Of a stretch of 64,000 nucleotides of DNA, positions 43,982 to 54,085 are shown one piece after another. The notes beneath the pieces are model-generated. The model had not been told where the DNA came from. It saw only the letters and a program-made list of their open reading frames with translations, and did not search any database. Source of the DNA: Saprospiraceae bacterium (GTDB lineage Bacteria; Bacteroidota; Bacteroidia; Chitinophagales; Saprospiraceae); contig JADJJL010000006.1 of assembly GCA_016710265.1 (NCBI GenBank), positions 496,001 through 560,000 on the forward strand, written 5' to 3'. Positions within the stretch are counted from its first letter, which is position 1. Each line of letters starts with the position of its first letter. The position numbers and the translations under genes are program-made.

Positions 43982-46084
43982 TTACATTTTTAAAAATTTC
44001 TTTGAATACGGAATATTTTTTTTATCTCTTAAAACCAATATGTAGCAACCGGTGGGTAAATTGGCAACATTGATGGTTTTATGGTAATTTGACTGATTGA
44101 TAAGCGGTTCTCCAATGATGGAATATATACTTACCTCTTGGAAAATTATATCGGTTTCGATATGCAAGTCATCTCCCAGCAAGGATAAATTTATGGAAGA
44201 ATTTTTTTCGATGTCATTTGAATTAATGAGTAAATTTACTGGGTTGGTTGTTTTATAGACAGCATCTTGAAATACTGATAAATACAAATGATCGTCATGA
44301 CCCAATATTAATTTTGTAAATAACTTATTGTTTGGTAGACCTGATTGTAGTGAATTCCATGTTTTTCCTAAATCAAGACTAAATTTAAAATTATTTCTAG
44401 AATCTGATTTATATAATACTTGATTTTTTAAAATTAAATCTAGATAATGTTCGCCACTTACAAAGTCTATGGTGTTTAATAGATCCAACGAGTGATAAAT
44501 TCCACCACTCATATTTTGGTTTGGAATTAACTGTAGGTAAATTGAACCGTCCTCTAAAATATCAATACTAAGAATATCTTGATTTAACCGAATTGAGTCC
44601 CAATTTTTTCCATAGTCGTCGGATGTATAAATTATTTTTCCAGGAAAAGTTAAAACATATACACTTCCATTTGGATGAGATTTAAAATTTATTATATCGT
44701 TTAAACCAAAAGGAGTTTTTATTGTCCTCCAATCAATACCACCATTATTACTGATGTATGTGTGGAATTCAGATTGAGTTATAAACAATTCTTTATTATC
44801 TGAATACATGGATAAAAATGTACTATCATCATTAATGGAAAATTTTGACCAATTATTGCCAAAATCATTGCTTTTGTAAACAGTAGAGTGTTTTTTGATA
44901 TAAAGCTGGTCTTTGCTATTAATAAACATTTCATTTGCAGAGATTGGACATTTTATATCGGTCCACAAACCTTGAATGATATTGTATCTCAGAATATTTG
45001 GGTTACCTCGAACTATAGAAAAAAGGTAAGGACTATTTTGACATGTCAGTAAGTTAACAATGTGCGGCGTATTAAAATTCTGAAGATGGGATATCCAAGA
45101 TCTTCCGTGATCTTGGCTCGAAATAAAACCTTCGTCAGCATCATTACTAGCAATAACAATTAAATCATGATCCAAATGTATTTTTGAAAAGAAATTAAAT
45201 CGATTGTAATTGGAATTGCCAGTTGGTTTCCAACTTTTCCCTAGATTCTCTGAAATATAGTCACCATGAGGAGTGCTTATAAATAAATTTCCGTTTTGAT
45301 TTGAAAAGATTTGATGTTGAATGTAAGGATTGGTATCTTCATGTTGACCAAATTCATCAAAAACTAAAATGCCATTAGAACCTGAAGGAATAAGCAGTTT
45401 TTTAGAAGGATGCCAAATCAAATAATTTTCAAAATAATTTAATTTGTATAGTTCTTTGGAAATTATCCCATCGTCTGTTATTTTGAATAAATTGTACGTT
45501 GATTTATCTGTATGAGCGATGATAAAATTATTGTTTTCACCATTAAATATATATTTTTCAATGTAGACCTTATATGAATAATGAGTAAACGTTTGACCAT
45601 TGTCTGTGGAAATATATAGACCGAATAGTACATTGTCATCTACAATAAAAATAATTCCATTGGATGTGATCGTAATATTCTCTATTGCCATTGGTAAATT
45701 GGCTTTTTCCCATTCATCAAAGTTAGGCTTTAGAATATATAATTTTTCATTTTGAATGGCATAAAGAGTTCCATCTGGACCAAACTTTAAAGTAGCTTCA
45801 AAATACGCTTCTGTATTTAATCCTTTTGATTTCCTTTGCCATGAAAATCCTTTATCACTAGAGAGATAGATTCCATCATTTTGGAGACTCACAGCCCATT
45901 TTCCATTTTTATCAAGGGCAATATCAAATGGCACGCAACCTAATGGGCCTTGAGTACTTGTCCAAATATCTTGAGCAAAAACCCTGCTGGTTAAAAAGAT
46001 TGTCCCGAGTATTGTGAAGAAATTTCGAAGTATCACCGATCTAGCTGATAGCTTCTTTGGCTTGATGAGTTTAAGTAGAATCAT
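43982..46084 (-). CDS. BNR/sortilin-like repeat protein with T9SS sorting domain
   Basis: A secreted protein of 700 residues. A basic N-terminus and hydrophobic run form a signal peptide ending at VFAQ. The body is a beta-propeller of sialidase/VPS10-like repeats: SSDKGFSW, STDNGQTF, SQDHGRSW, SNDFGNNW, SNNGGIDW, SDDYGKNW and DLGKTWNS are all visible. The last 80 residues (SINLSLLGDDLHIE, VSIYSIIGEPL, INVANLPTGCYILVLRD, SKKFLKM) fit a T9SS type A sorting domain. No catalytic residues of a glycosidase were identified, so a binding or photosynthesis-system-like repeat role is unclear. It is probably monocistronic. Confidence 0.85.
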   Translation of the reverse strand: MILLKLIKPKKLSARSVILRNFFTILGTIFLTSRVFAQDIWTSTQGPLGCVPFDIALDKNGKWAVSLQNDGIYLSSDKGFSWQRKSKGLNTEAYFEATLKFGPDGTLYAIQNEKLYILKPNFDEWEKANLPMAIENITITSNGIIFIVDDNVLFGLYISTDNGQTFTHYSYKVYIEKYIFNGENNNFIIAHTDKSTYNLFKITDDGIISKELYKLNYFENYLIWHPSKKLLIPSGSNGILVFDEFGQHEDTNPYIQHQIFSNQNGNLFISTPHGDYISENLGKSWKPTGNSNYNRFNFFSKIHLDHDLIVIASNDADEGFISSQDHGRSWISHLQNFNTPHIVNLLTCQNSPYLFSIVRGNPNILRYNIIQGLWTDIKCPISANEMFINSKDQLYIKKHSTVYKSNDFGNNWSKFSINDDSTFLSMYSDNKELFITQSEFHTYISNNGGIDWRTIKTPFGLNDIINFKSHPNGSVYVLTFPGKIIYTSDDYGKNWDSIRLNQDILSIDILEDGSIYLQLIPNQNMSGGIYHSLDLLNTIDFVSGEHYLDLILKNQVLYKSDSRNNFKFSLDLGKTWNSLQSGLPNNKLFTKLILGHDDHLYLSVFQDAVYKTTNPVNLLINSNDIEKNSSINLSLLGDDLHIETDIIFQEVSIYSIIGEPLINQSNYHKTINVANLPTGCYILVLRDKKNIPYSKKFLKM

Positions 46085-46200
46085 GGCCTTAATTTTTCAT
46101 TAGAAACTGTAAATATAATAAATTGACTTATTGAAAGTCAAATTATAACTATCTGATCTTAGTTTTTATACAAGAATGCTTTGGTGGATGTTTTAGGAAC

Positions 46201-46235
46201 AAAAAAAGCCCGACTTTTTAGATCAGGCTTTTTTA
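46201..46235 (-). terminator. Rho-independent terminator after the TlpA-like gene
   Basis: AAAAAAGCC pairs with GGCTTTTTT, with a GA/TC extension and one mismatch, around an AT loop, giving T runs on both strands. It lies between two minus-strand genes and most likely ends the purL/TlpA-like transcript. Confidence 0.7.
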
Positions 46236-46259
46236 TGATTGCGTGGATAGAATTTTATT

Positions 46260-47369
46260 CTAGAGCAATTTTTTCACCTCAGCTTCCAAATTGTCTCTTG
46301 GATCTATCACAGCGATGTTGCCATCTTTGTCCAATAGGAAGGTCTTAGGTATGGACCTAACTCCATAAGTTTGAGCAGGGGCACATTCCCATTTTTTGAG
46401 ATCACTTACATGTGTATCCCACTCTAAACCATCTTTCTCAATGGCACCTACCCAAGCGTCTTTTGCACGATTGGTAAATTCTTTGATTTGTCCGTCATCA
46501 CCCAACTGGGCTTTGGTTCTGCTGTCCACTCCGTCCAAGGAAACACTATATACCGTAAATCCTTTAGACTTGTATTTTTTATAAATATCTACGACATGTG
46601 GATTGGCTCTTCTGCAAGGTCCACACCAACTGGCCCAAAAATCGATTAAAACCACTTTTCCTTTCAAGTCAGAAAGTTTAAAATTCTTACCTTTAGGAGA
46701 AGGTAAATCAATGTCCGGCGCTGGCATTCCAACCTGAATAGAACCCGTGGCTTTTTCAGCCATCGCTTGTTGTTCAACCTGCACGATCAAACTCTCGTAG
46801 GATTTGGTAAATTCGCTATCTGCATATTTTTCTTTGAGCGTTTTGGCCACAGTTTTGTGCGTTTCCACAAATTCTGGTCTAAAACCAAGCAATTGTACAG
46901 CCAGTAATCCTGCAGATAAAGGATTTTTAGCAGCGTTAATTTTAGTTTGAGCTGCATCAATCGAAATTTGTGTTTTAGTTAAATCTTTCAGGGCGTCTAC
47001 CACTTCAGAAGCAGTTTCTGATCCGCTGACTTCAAAACTCCCTTGGTTTAATCCGGCCAATGTGCCTGAAAGCTTCACATCTTTTTCAGTACCGTCCAAA
47101 ACAAAAATGACCTGTTGTTGGCCCATTCTAATTCTATAAAGCCCTGCTTTAAAACCTTCCTTGGCAATAAATTCAAATTTGCCACTGCTCATTTTTTGAT
47201 TGTCCACACTGACCGAAGTGTTGTCCAATCCGATTCTTTCTAAACTGGTGTTCATATCTCCTGCATCCGTGAAATTACCAGAGATTCTGCTACCTTGCTG
47301 ACAACTGGAAAAAAACAAGGCCAGAAAAATAACCATACATCCAAAAACTGATTTCATATTTATATTCAT
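46260..47369 (-). CDS. TlpA-like thioredoxin-fold lipoprotein
   Basis: A lipoprotein of 369 residues with lipobox FSSC at about 20-23. The N-terminal half (SGNFTDAGDMNTSLERIGL, KFEFIAKEGFKAGLYRIRM) resembles DUF4369. The C-terminal AhpC/TSA-type domain has the redox motif WASWCGPCRRANP and GVRSIPKTFLLD with the cis-proline. Such proteins reduce envelope disulfides, for example of cytochrome c apoproteins. Its ATG follows the purL TAA directly with no spacer, so it is co-transcribed with purL. Confidence 0.88.
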   Translation of the reverse strand: MNINMKSVFGCMVIFLALFFSSCQQGSRISGNFTDAGDMNTSLERIGLDNTSVSVDNQKMSSGKFEFIAKEGFKAGLYRIRMGQQQVIFVLDGTEKDVKLSGTLAGLNQGSFEVSGSETASEVVDALKDLTKTQISIDAAQTKINAAKNPLSAGLLAVQLLGFRPEFVETHKTVAKTLKEKYADSEFTKSYESLIVQVEQQAMAEKATGSIQVGMPAPDIDLPSPKGKNFKLSDLKGKVVLIDFWASWCGPCRRANPHVVDIYKKYKSKGFTVYSVSLDGVDSRTKAQLGDDGQIKEFTNRAKDAWVGAIEKDGLEWDTHVSDLKKWECAPAQTYGVRSIPKTFLLDKDGNIAVIDPRDNLEAEVKKLL

Positions 47370-49592
47370 TTAATTTTGCATTTTATGATTTAAAACGGTG
47401 TTGTACATATCTTTATAGGATTGAACGGTTCCATAGTCCGATTGATTAATTTGGATATTTTCTCCAACACAGGTACCAATAAATCTGTTTTCAATCCCAA
47501 GCGAATTAAAAAACGCAATTAGCTCCGTTTTGTTTGACGGCTTGCAGGTAATGATTACCCTTCCCTGACTTTCACCAAATAAAAATATATCATTTCTGAA
47601 TTCGAATGGAATCTCTATTTGATATCCTATACCTGAACACATGGCTGATTCAGTCAAACTTACAAATATACCTCCTTCAGATACATCGTGCGCTGACTGA
47701 ACAAATCCTTTTTGTATGCAGGCCCGGAGTGAACTTTGCATATCGAATTCTTCTTGCAAATTAAAATATGGGCAAGGTGCTAAATCTATTCCGTGGATAT
47801 GAATCAGATATTCGCTAAGTCCAATGTGGTTGTTTTGTTTTCCAATTAAAAAGATGAGATCTCCTTCGTTCTTAAAATCTAAGGTCGTCATAAAAGCTAC
47901 ATCGTCCAAAATCCCTAACATTCCGATGGTTGGAGTAGGGTAGACAGGCTCTATTTTGCCATGGATGTTGGACTGATTGTAAAAACTTACATTTCCTCCG
48001 GTAACTGGTGTGTCAAATTTTCTACATGCATCACCCATACCCTTCAATGCGTGTTCAAACTGATAATAAACTTCCGGATTGTACGGATTTCCAAAATTTA
48101 GGCAATTGGTAATGGCAACAGGAAGCGCTCCAGTGCAACTAATATTTCTTGCAGCTTCGGCCACAGCAATCATACCTCCTTCGTAAGGATGCGCGTGTAC
48201 ATATCCTGAATTACAGTCAACGGTTAAAGCAATTGCTTTTTGAGTTCCTTTGATTCTGACAATGGAAGCATCTGCAGGTCTACCAGATGTCATGGTGCCG
48301 GTACGAACCATACGGTCATATTGATTTGAAATCCATGTTTTGCTTGCAATGTTCGGTGTACTAATCAGTCTTTTTGCCACATCGATTAAATCATCTGGTG
48401 CAAGGACTAAAGCTGGAGAAAATTCATCGATTTTATCCATGTAATGCGGTCTCACTGATTCTCTTTCATACACTGGTGCACCTCCGCCTAAAACCAGTGA
48501 TTCAGCAGGCACTTCGGCTACTTTTTCATCGTGCATATAATATTCAAGAATTCCAGTATCGGTTACCACGCCAATTTGTACACATTGCAGATCCCATTTT
48601 TCAAATACTTTCTGTAATTCTTCAGTACCATCTTGTCGACATACGATGAGCATTCGCTCTTGTGATTCAGATAAGAGAATCTCAAATGCTTGCATATTTT
48701 GTTGTCTGGTGGGAACTTTGTCCAACCAAATTTTCATTCCTGTTCCTGATTTTGCAGACATTTCAGAAGTCGAACAGGTAATTCCTGCTGCGCCCATGTC
48801 CTGCATACCGACAATTTGCCCTGTGGCGATGGCTTCCAGGCTTGCTTCCAGAAGAAGTTTTTCTTGAAACGGATCTCCAACTTGCACTGCAGGAAGATCC
48901 TGAGAAGAATTTTCGGTTAAATCAGCGGATGCAAAAGTTGCGCCGTGGATACCGTCTTTTCCGGTGGCTGAACCTACAATAAACACGGGGTTGCCAGGAC
49001 CATCTGCACAGGCTGAAACGGTTTTACCCACTTCCACTATACCGGCTGACATGGCGTTGACCAAAATATTTTGATTGTAACAATCATTAAAATATACTTC
49101 ACCTCCTACTGTGGGAACACCAAATGAATTTCCATAATTTCCGATCCCCTTAACCACGCCACGGATTAGTTTTTTAGTGTGCTGCAGATCAGGATTCCCA
49201 AAACGGAGTGAATTCAGGGCTGCGATGGGTCTTGCACCCATGGTGAAGATATCCCGATGGATTCCACCTACACCCGTGGCAGCTCCTTGATAGGGTTCAA
49301 TGGCGGAAGGGTGATTGTGTGATTCAATTTTAAAAGCACAAGCCAATCCATCTCCAATGTCCACCAAACCTGCATTTTCTTCTCCTGCTTCTACCAACAA
49401 TCGAGAACCTTTCCTTGGTAATTTTTTGAGTTGGAGGATTGAGTTTTTATATGAACAATGTTCCGACCACATGACGGAGTAGATACTGAGTTCTGTAAAA
49501 TTTGGCGATCTACCCAGAACTTCACAGATTTTGTGGTACTCATTCTCCTGTAATCCAAGCTTTTGTGCTGTTTCTAATCCGGGTTCTTGCAT
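47370..49592 (-). CDS. purL: Phosphoribosylformylglycinamidine synthase II
   Basis: A small-type PurL of 740 residues. It makes FGAM from FGAR and uses separate PurS and PurQ partners, which are not in this window. Landmarks: SVMWSEHCSYKNS, FKIESHNHPSAIEPYQGAATGVGGIHRDIFTMGARPIA (ATP-binding and lid), GVPTVGGEVYF, and VQSAHDVSEGGIFVSLTESA in the second half. The length is that of the PurS/PurQ-dependent form. A TATCTTTG box lies 29 bases upstream of its start, and the TlpA-like gene follows directly. Confidence 0.95.
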   Translation of the reverse strand: MQEPGLETAQKLGLQENEYHKICEVLGRSPNFTELSIYSVMWSEHCSYKNSILQLKKLPRKGSRLLVEAGEENAGLVDIGDGLACAFKIESHNHPSAIEPYQGAATGVGGIHRDIFTMGARPIAALNSLRFGNPDLQHTKKLIRGVVKGIGNYGNSFGVPTVGGEVYFNDCYNQNILVNAMSAGIVEVGKTVSACADGPGNPVFIVGSATGKDGIHGATFASADLTENSSQDLPAVQVGDPFQEKLLLEASLEAIATGQIVGMQDMGAAGITCSTSEMSAKSGTGMKIWLDKVPTRQQNMQAFEILLSESQERMLIVCRQDGTEELQKVFEKWDLQCVQIGVVTDTGILEYYMHDEKVAEVPAESLVLGGGAPVYERESVRPHYMDKIDEFSPALVLAPDDLIDVAKRLISTPNIASKTWISNQYDRMVRTGTMTSGRPADASIVRIKGTQKAIALTVDCNSGYVHAHPYEGGMIAVAEAARNISCTGALPVAITNCLNFGNPYNPEVYYQFEHALKGMGDACRKFDTPVTGGNVSFYNQSNIHGKIEPVYPTPTIGMLGILDDVAFMTTLDFKNEGDLIFLIGKQNNHIGLSEYLIHIHGIDLAPCPYFNLQEEFDMQSSLRACIQKGFVQSAHDVSEGGIFVSLTESAMCSGIGYQIEIPFEFRNDIFLFGESQGRVIITCKPSNKTELIAFFNSLGIENRFIGTCVGENIQINQSDYGTVQSYKDMYNTVLNHKMQN

Positions 49593-49621
49593 GGGTCTGA
49601 ATTTCTTTTAAAATGAAAACG

Positions 49622-49629
49622 CAAAGATA
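49622..49629 (-). promoter_or_regulatory. -7 box TATCTTTG for purL
   Basis: Exact TAnnTTTG match on the minus strand, 29 bases before the ATG at 49592. Confidence 0.45.
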
Positions 49630-49771
49630 TCTGTTTTAACATAACATATATTGATTTCTGGTAAGGTGTTGCGTTAAAGAAAAGCTAATCGTTAGATAGT
49701 AGTGAATGTCCATTTATTGAATTGGATCTTGAACTCCATCATTAATTGAGCAATAATTCTATACTTTTTTC

Positions 49772-49779
49772 TAACTTTG
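49772..49779 (+). promoter_or_regulatory. -7 box TAACTTTG for the FG-GAP protein gene
   Basis: Exact TAnnTTTG match, 23 bases before the ATG at 49803. Confidence 0.45.
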
Positions 49780-49802
49780 GGTTGTTTATATAATTAAATT
49801 TT

Positions 49803-52082
49803 ATGCTTATGTTGCATCGTTGCCAATGGTTTATGCTCTTTGTTTTATCCTTCCAATTTGTCCAATCACAATCCTTCCAATATCAAGAAGTTCCTTTTGT
49901 TGTCAATGGTAAAAACTTGCTTAATCCAGGCACCGGAGGTTTAAACAATGCCCAGGTAAGCCAGGCAGATCTTGACTTGGACGGGGTCGATGATCTCATC
50001 GTTTTTGATAGATCGGGTAATGTAGTGGTACCCTATATTTTTAATCCAATCACTTCAAAATACGAATACCGTCAGCATTATAAATCAATTTTTCCTGCAA
50101 TAGAAGATTGGATGATTGCAAAGGATTATAACCTAGATGGAATAGTAGATTTGTTTTGTAGCTCAGCTAGAATTGGAGTGCCCGGTATCGAAGTTTATAA
50201 GGGCTTTGTGTTAAATGGCAAGCTTCAATTTCAATTACACAAAACGTACAGATTGTTTAATGCACTTATGTGGCCTACAGGCAATGATAAATATACACAA
50301 ATACCAGTGGACTTTACCGATTTACCCGCCATAGACGATGTGGACATGGATGGTGATTTGGACATCATGAGTTTTGAACCCGGAGGATCGAGGGTTTACT
50401 ATTTTAAAAATATTTCTGTTGAGCGTGGTTGGGGTACAGACTCATTGTATCATGTTTTGGAATCACTTTGTTATGGTGGATTTGTGGAATCTGGTTTAAA
50501 CAGTGATATTAAATTAAGTGGAAGTATTGACACCTGTGCAAATTATTTGCAAAATCCGGATGGCACGGTTCGCCACGCAGGCTCCACTTTGCTCAGTTTA
50601 GATTTAGACAACAATGGATTGAGAGATCTTTTGGTTGGGGACTTATCTAGTGACCAAACAGTGGCTCTTTTTAACAACGGCAGAAAAGACAAATCTTGGA
50701 TGACCCGTCAAGAGACCAGCTGGCCAGCAGCTTCAGTCAGCGTCAATATTCCACGGTTCGTAGGCTTATTTGAAGCGGATGTGGACCACGATGGTTTAAA
50801 AGATGTGTTGGTGGCTCCCAATCAACGAGGATTGACTAAAAACACTGAAAACTTATGGTTTTATAAAAAGAGATCAGCACAAGCCAATGTGGAAGATTTT
50901 GCTTTTGTACAAGAAGATTTTTTAGTGAATGAAATTTTAGATTTTGGTTCAGTCGCATGTCCAGTTTTTATGGACTATAATCAAGATGGTCTAATGGATT
51001 TATTGGTTGGAACTGAAGGGATTTATTTGTCGGGCAACAAATTACAAGCAAGCCTTATTTTGTTTGAAAATAAAGGTTCAAGAAACAATCCAGTGTACCA
51101 TTTGGTGGATAGCAATTATCTAGATTTTAGAAGATTTTCAACGGGAGATTTTCCATCCTATTCATTTACTCCCACTTTTGGAGATTTAGACAGCGATGGT
51201 GATTTAGACCTCTTGGTCGGTGAGCATGATGGTTATTTGTATTATTGTCAAAATATTGCAGGGGCTGGAAATCCATTTGAATTTGCTCAACCGATCTTTG
51301 GCTATATGGATATTGATGCCAAACAACAGGCCTGCCCATGGTTGGTGGATTTAAATGAAGACGGTTTATTGGATTTGGTCATTGGAACTCAAACTGGTAA
51401 TAACAATCTAGAATTTGAACCATGTAGTAGTTTTTTTTACTATGAAAATATTGGGACTCAATTTGAAGCAAAATTTGACCCTGATTTTAGGAAAGCGCCC
51501 AATACGGCTTGTCTTGGACATGCCATTATCCCAGGTATAGGTTCGCAAATGTATAGTTCGCCCAGAATTTATAAATTTAGAAATGAGTACAAAATGCTTG
51601 CCGGTAGCTTGTTAGGCAAAATAAGTTTATTGGAAAATATCAACGGCAATATCAATGATTCCTTCAAAATCATAAATTCGGATTTTGGTCAAATTCGTGA
51701 AGGTTCCAGAACTCATATGGATTTATACGACGTTGATGCCGACGGAATTTTAGAAATGGTGGTTGGAAATATTAGAGGAGGAATTAATTTTTATAAAACT
51801 AATTTAAATGTAGATGGGACTTATGTTTCTACTTTGGATAATTCACTAAATGCATTTGAAATTTATCCAATACCTGCTAGCGATCGTATAATAATTAAAT
51901 CTGAAAATCCTTTGACAGTCACTATTGAACTGATTGATTTATATGGTAGAGTAGCGTTTCGTCAAAATCTTAATGGAGAAAACGAAATTCAAATTCCTGA
52001 CCAACTTCTATCTGGTTGGTATATGCTTAGAATCAACGATGGAAAATCAAATTCTGTCCAAAAAATTGTAATTTCAAAATGA
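49803..52082 (+). CDS. FG-GAP/VCBS repeat protein with T9SS sorting domain
   Basis: A secreted protein of 759 residues with a signal peptide ending at VQSQ. It holds nine calcium-loop-like segments of FG-GAP repeats, such as DLDLDGVDDLIV, DVDMDGDLDIM, DLDNNGLRDLLVG, DVDHDGLKDVLV, DYNQDGLMDLLVG, DLDSDGDLDLLVG, DLNEDGLLDLVIG and DVDADGILEMVVG, which form an integrin-like propeller. The end (FEIYPIPASDRIII, IELIDLYGRV, QIPDQLLSGWYMLRI, VQKIVISK) is a T9SS type A sorting domain. The function is unknown, and calcium-dependent adhesion or assembly is plausible. Its TGA overlaps the next ATG (ATGA). Confidence 0.88.
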   Translation: MLMLHRCQWFMLFVLSFQFVQSQSFQYQEVPFVVNGKNLLNPGTGGLNNAQVSQADLDLDGVDDLIVFDRSGNVVVPYIFNPITSKYEYRQHYKSIFPAIEDWMIAKDYNLDGIVDLFCSSARIGVPGIEVYKGFVLNGKLQFQLHKTYRLFNALMWPTGNDKYTQIPVDFTDLPAIDDVDMDGDLDIMSFEPGGSRVYYFKNISVERGWGTDSLYHVLESLCYGGFVESGLNSDIKLSGSIDTCANYLQNPDGTVRHAGSTLLSLDLDNNGLRDLLVGDLSSDQTVALFNNGRKDKSWMTRQETSWPAASVSVNIPRFVGLFEADVDHDGLKDVLVAPNQRGLTKNTENLWFYKKRSAQANVEDFAFVQEDFLVNEILDFGSVACPVFMDYNQDGLMDLLVGTEGIYLSGNKLQASLILFENKGSRNNPVYHLVDSNYLDFRRFSTGDFPSYSFTPTFGDLDSDGDLDLLVGEHDGYLYYCQNIAGAGNPFEFAQPIFGYMDIDAKQQACPWLVDLNEDGLLDLVIGTQTGNNNLEFEPCSSFFYYENIGTQFEAKFDPDFRKAPNTACLGHAIIPGIGSQMYSSPRIYKFRNEYKMLAGSLLGKISLLENINGNINDSFKIINSDFGQIREGSRTHMDLYDVDADGILEMVVGNIRGGINFYKTNLNVDGTYVSTLDNSLNAFEIYPIPASDRIIIKSENPLTVTIELIDLYGRVAFRQNLNGENEIQIPDQLLSGWYMLRINDGKSNSVQKIVISK

Positions 52083-53698
52083 TGATTCAAAAAATTTATA
52101 CCATATTTTTTTTACTGTGTTTCCAAAGTCTCTATTTGCAATCACAGGAAACTTATAAAATTATTCCCAAAGATGATGAAATGATCATCAGTGATTTGGT
52201 CGAAGTGGTTGCGCCGCCATCATTGCTTGCGGCCACCAATCCTAAAGTACTCATTGGTTCCAATTATTTTTATGCCGATGGCCGAAGTCAAGGAGTGATG
52301 TTGTCTGAAATTGATCAGAGATTAACTTCTGTTGGCGGTTCGCGATTAATCGGTCAAAGAACCAATTTAACCGCAGTAGAAATACTTTCCATCGGTACTG
52401 AGCATCTTATCTTAGGAAACCTAGGTTCAGGTGGATGTTATATTTCTAAGATTAATGCAGCCACGCAAAATGTATTGTGGAGCAAAGGTTTTCAAACTAC
52501 CTTGGATTCAATGAATATAGAGGCTGTAGATCTATGGTATCAGAACAATAAAATGTATGTAATTGCAAATATTCATCGGTTGGCTGGAAATCCTGAAGGA
52601 TTTGTTGTAATGCAATTGAATGCAAATGGAGAAATAGAGTGGTCAAAATGGTACACCGGTTCTGCAATTACTTCTCATTATTATTTGGGTACTTCTCTTA
52701 CCTTTAGTTCAGACAGAAGTATTATCGTTACAGGGAGAAGAGAAAGCATTGTATCTTCATTTGATTCAGAAATATTTTTATTGAAAATTAGCGAAACAGG
52801 TGAATTGCAAATTCAGAAGATTCTTAATTTTTTTAATGCCTTTGCCAAGAGATTAAAACCTAAAAATCCTTACCTTGATGTCAATGGTATCAATATCCAT
52901 TTGGTGATGCAGGCTGTAGAACGCGCTTCTGATGTTGGAAATCTTAGTGTCACCATGATCGACAACGATTTTAATATTCGTACCTGGAGAAATTATAGTC
53001 CTAAATTTCAGTTGGAGGAGTTTAAATTGGGATCCAATAAATTTATGATGTCAGGACAAAATCCGGTAGGCAACGGAGGAGTTGGATATGCTATGGTTGG
53101 GATTAACAATGCCAATGCCATTCCAGAGATTGTAGATTATTATATCGATGGTTTTGAGAATTCTAGTATTGCAACTAGTTCATCCATCGCATTCCATAGG
53201 ACCTGGCAAAAATACATCATGGCCGCTCGTTCCAATCAATCCGATAAGCCCTTTATTTCTTTGGCTGTAAGACCTGAAAATAAAGTTTCAAATTGCGCAG
53301 ATACTTTTTCTTTTACGGTTACCAAGGATCCAATTGATATCGTTGAGTCACTGGATGTTGTAGCAAAAGATCTTAGTTTAGAGACTAGCAATCTCAATTT
53401 AATCCTGGATGCTTTTGAGCAGTCTATTGAAGTTGTTTGCAGTTTAACTAGCACCAATCAACCAAACATTCAATTGGAATTGTTTCCTACTTTAGCAGTT
53501 GATTATTTACAGTTAATCACGGATCCAATAAATTCAAATTTTAAAATCCTGGATTTAAATGGCATTTCAGTCCTTTCAGGTATTACTGATTCTCAAAATA
53601 AAATTGACATTCAAGAATTGATACCTGGGATGTATTCTATTCAGGTTTGGAATTCAAGAAATGGGAACTATGGGATTTCAAAATTTGTAAAATTATAG
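52079..53698 (+). CDS. Secreted protein with T9SS sorting domain
   Basis: A protein of 539 residues with a signal peptide (first about 24 residues, ending LQSQ). The body (about 30-430) has beta-strand repeats with spaced tryptophans and no recognised family, possibly a propeller. The C-terminus (NIQLELFPTLAVDYLQLI, FKILDLNGISVLSG, IDIQELIPGMYSIQVWN, ISKFVKL) is a T9SS type A sorting domain. It is translationally coupled to the FG-GAP protein by a four-base overlap, so the two cargo proteins may be secreted together or form one complex. Confidence 0.8.
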   Translation: MMIQKIYTIFFLLCFQSLYLQSQETYKIIPKDDEMIISDLVEVVAPPSLLAATNPKVLIGSNYFYADGRSQGVMLSEIDQRLTSVGGSRLIGQRTNLTAVEILSIGTEHLILGNLGSGGCYISKINAATQNVLWSKGFQTTLDSMNIEAVDLWYQNNKMYVIANIHRLAGNPEGFVVMQLNANGEIEWSKWYTGSAITSHYYLGTSLTFSSDRSIIVTGRRESIVSSFDSEIFLLKISETGELQIQKILNFFNAFAKRLKPKNPYLDVNGINIHLVMQAVERASDVGNLSVTMIDNDFNIRTWRNYSPKFQLEEFKLGSNKFMMSGQNPVGNGGVGYAMVGINNANAIPEIVDYYIDGFENSSIATSSSIAFHRTWQKYIMAARSNQSDKPFISLAVRPENKVSNCADTFSFTVTKDPIDIVESLDVVAKDLSLETSNLNLILDAFEQSIEVVCSLTSTNQPNIQLELFPTLAVDYLQLITDPINSNFKILDLNGISVLSGITDSQNKIDIQELIPGMYSIQVWNSRNGNYGISKFVKL

Positions 53699-53777
53699 AT
53701 GATTCTGACATGCCTTCCCCTCCTGCAATCATGGGTGCGATTGTGTGCAATTCTTGAGTAGTTTCTCTATTTATTTT

Positions 53778-53864
53778 CTTACTTTCTTTTGTTTGGGAGC
53801 TAATTAATTAATGCGTTGTTCTGAAAAAAATTTATTGCCATCAATATATTCTTACTTTCTTTTG
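53778..53864 (+). repeat. Direct repeat, copy 1
   Basis: A segment of about 87 bases bounded by the 14-base motif CTTACTTTCTTTTG at each end and enclosing TTGTTCTGAAAAAAATTTAT. It recurs 222 bases downstream with few changes. It is noncoding and near the start of the structured block. Confidence 0.8.
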
Positions 53865-53999
53865 AATATTCAAATTGTAATTTAAAGTTTACTCATTTGT
53901 AAATTTTGTTTCAATCAATTCAATTGCTACTTTATTATAATTGATTGATCATTAAATTAATTGGTTGTCTGTCCAAAATATTTAATCTCCAATACATTC

Positions 54000-54085
54000 C
54001 TTACTTTCTTTTGTATGGAGGCGATTAATTAATTTGTTGTTCTGAAAAAAATTTATTACCATCAATATATTCTTACTTTCTTTTG
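54000..54085 (+). repeat. Direct repeat, copy 2
   Basis: A near-copy of 53778-53864, bounded by the same 14-base motif. Its right boundary is the left arm of the hairpin at 54072-54105. Confidence 0.8.

Noticed and set aside
47370..49592. Plus-strand open frames inside purL
   Set aside because: They are antisense shadows of the well conserved minus-strand purL gene.
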